NCBI GenBank assembly: GCA_018432315.1 | Contig: JAHDLB010000004.1 | Span: forward strand, 124,001 to 188,000 | Length of the DNA: 64,000 nucleotides | Direction of reading: 5' to 3' | Source: Anaerolineae bacterium | GTDB taxonomy: Bacteria; Chloroflexota; Anaerolineae; Aggregatilineales; Aggregatilineaceae | Shown here: piece after piece, positions 63,317 through 64,000 of the stretch | How positions within the stretch are numbered: the stretch's first letter is position 1 | Layout: each line of letters opens with the position of its first letter | The notes under the pieces: model-generated | The model's database searches: none | The model's input: only the letters and a program-made list of their open reading frames with translations | What the model was told of the DNA's origin: nothing | Program-made: the position numbers and the translations under genes

Positions 63317-64000
63317 TCAGCGGACGGCCCAGATCAGCGGGACGAGCGCGATCACCACGACGAAGATCACCAGCGTCAACAGCCCGCCGACCCGGATGAA
63401 ATCCACGAACCGGTAGCGCCCGACGCTGTAGACGATGACGCTGGCGGGCTCCAGCGGGGTGATGAACGACGTGCTGGCCGCCAGCGCGATCGTGATCGCG
63501 AACGGGCGCGGGTTGTAGTCGAGCAGCGCGGCGGTGTGCAGCGCGATCGGGACCAGCACCGCCGCCGCGGCCTGGTTGGACATCGGCTGGGTGAGCACCA
63601 CCGCCAGCATGAAAAACAGCCCGAGCAGCGCAACTGGGGACTGCTTGAAGGGCAGGTCGATGATCAGGCCGGCCAGGTATTCCGCGGTACCGGTCGCCTG
63701 CATGGCCCTGCCGAACGCCAACATGCTGCCGATCAGGATGATCGTCTTCCACTGGATGTTGCGATACGCTTCCTCCGGCGTGATGCAGCCGGTCAGGAAC
63801 ACGAGCAGCGCGCCCAGCATCACCGCCACCGCGATCGGCAGCAGGCCGAGCACGGCGGCCAGCAGCGATCCCGCGAAGATCGCGCTCGACAGCAGCGCCC
63901 GCCGGGTATCGTTCCAGGGCGTGTCGATCACGTCCAGCACGCGGAAGTACCGCTCGGTTTCCATCAGGTGCAGGTTGTCTTCGGGGATGGAGATCAGCAG
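63317..64000 (-). CDS. SLC13/DASS-family permease (5' part beyond window edge)
   Basis: The C-terminal part of a divalent anion:sodium symporter-family protein. Hydrophobic helices include LLSSAIFAGSLLAAVLGLLP and the conserved ITPLEPASVIVYSVG stretch near the C-terminus. The frame runs past the right edge (LLISIPEDNLHLMETERYF at the edge may be the end of a TrkA-C regulatory domain), so the ATG at 63964 need not be its start. Substrate is likely a carboxylate, sulfate or similar anion. Confidence 0.8.
   Translation of the reverse strand: MLISIPEDNLHLMETERYFRVLDVIDTPWNDTRRALLSSAIFAGSLLAAVLGLLPIAVAVMLGALLVFLTGCITPEEAYRNIQWKTIILIGSMLAFGRAMQATGTAEYLAGLIIDLPFKQSPVALLGLFFMLAVVLTQPMSNQAAAAVLVPIALHTAALLDYNPRPFAITIALAASTSFITPLEPASVIVYSVGRYRFVDFIRVGGLLTLVIFVVVIALVPLIWAVR

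Overview
The window is a GC-rich bacterial chromosome segment. Gene content points to Chloroflexota, probably an Anaerolineae-type lineage: secreted LysM lipoproteins with Pro/Thr linkers, a secreted WD40 protein, an Os1348/NHLP-like peptide, a DUF5679-TIR protein, a mevalonate branch with a GHMP decarboxylase, a group 3b [NiFe] hydrogenase, and 7-TM fused SdhC/SdhD. This assignment is inferred from family content; no rRNA, tRNA or phylogenetic marker was scored. No prophage, IS element, CRISPR array or tRNA was recognised.

The most interesting region is about 6.8-17.8 kb. It holds selB and selA, then an operon read in the same direction (LysR regulator, octaheme cytochrome c, four-cluster ferredoxin, NrfD/PsrC quinol-side membrane subunit). 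Divergent from that operon are a lipoprotein multihaem cytochrome and a secreted four-rhodanese protein. The lipoprotein cytochrome looks like two open frames, but both are in the same frame and are separated by a single UGA at 14633-14635. A SECIS-like hairpin with a GGU loop and a bulged U begins 6 nt after that UGA. I read it as one selenoprotein: 566 residues, 11 CxxCH haem motifs, Sec at residue 102, and a C-terminal tail of repeated DDSFWG units. Together these genes suggest an envelope electron-transfer or sulfur/polysulfide module that depends on the neighbouring Sec machinery.

Other blocks, left to right: 0-6.6 kb, a drug/metabolite exporter (edge), a small secreted protein, a beta-lactamase-like serine hydrolase, an AI-2E family permease and a 14-repeat WD40 protein. 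17.9-21.2 kb, a CLC chloride transporter and a PQQ-type sugar dehydrogenase. 21.4-27.9 kb, a group 3b NAD(P)-linked [NiFe] hydrogenase (beta, gamma, delta, alpha subunits), its maturation protease and a response regulator/histidine kinase pair. 27.9-34.5 kb, DUF192, LysM and M23 cell-envelope proteins, a homocysteine methyltransferase, a receiver protein and the NHLP-like peptide. 34.7-45.1 kb, RicT/PSP1, PIG-L deacetylase, M20 amidohydrolase, an S51-like protein, PurA, a BtuF-like protein overlapping a histidine kinase, a lipid kinase, a receiver-adenylate cyclase and a deoxynucleoside kinase. 45.2-50.3 kb, succinate dehydrogenase (fused CD, A, B) divergent from citrate synthase. 50.4-54.2 kb, a split CoA-transferase-like pair enclosing a CtpA protease and a zinc protease. 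54.2-64 kb, a cNMP-binding histidine kinase, VanZ, mevalonate-pathway kinase and decarboxylase, polyprenyl synthase, transketolase, DUF5679-TIR, a nucleotidyltransferase-GHMP kinase fusion and an SLC13 permease (edge).

Most genes have clear Shine-Dalgarno sequences. Long frames antisense to real genes are common here because of GC-rich third codon positions and were left out.
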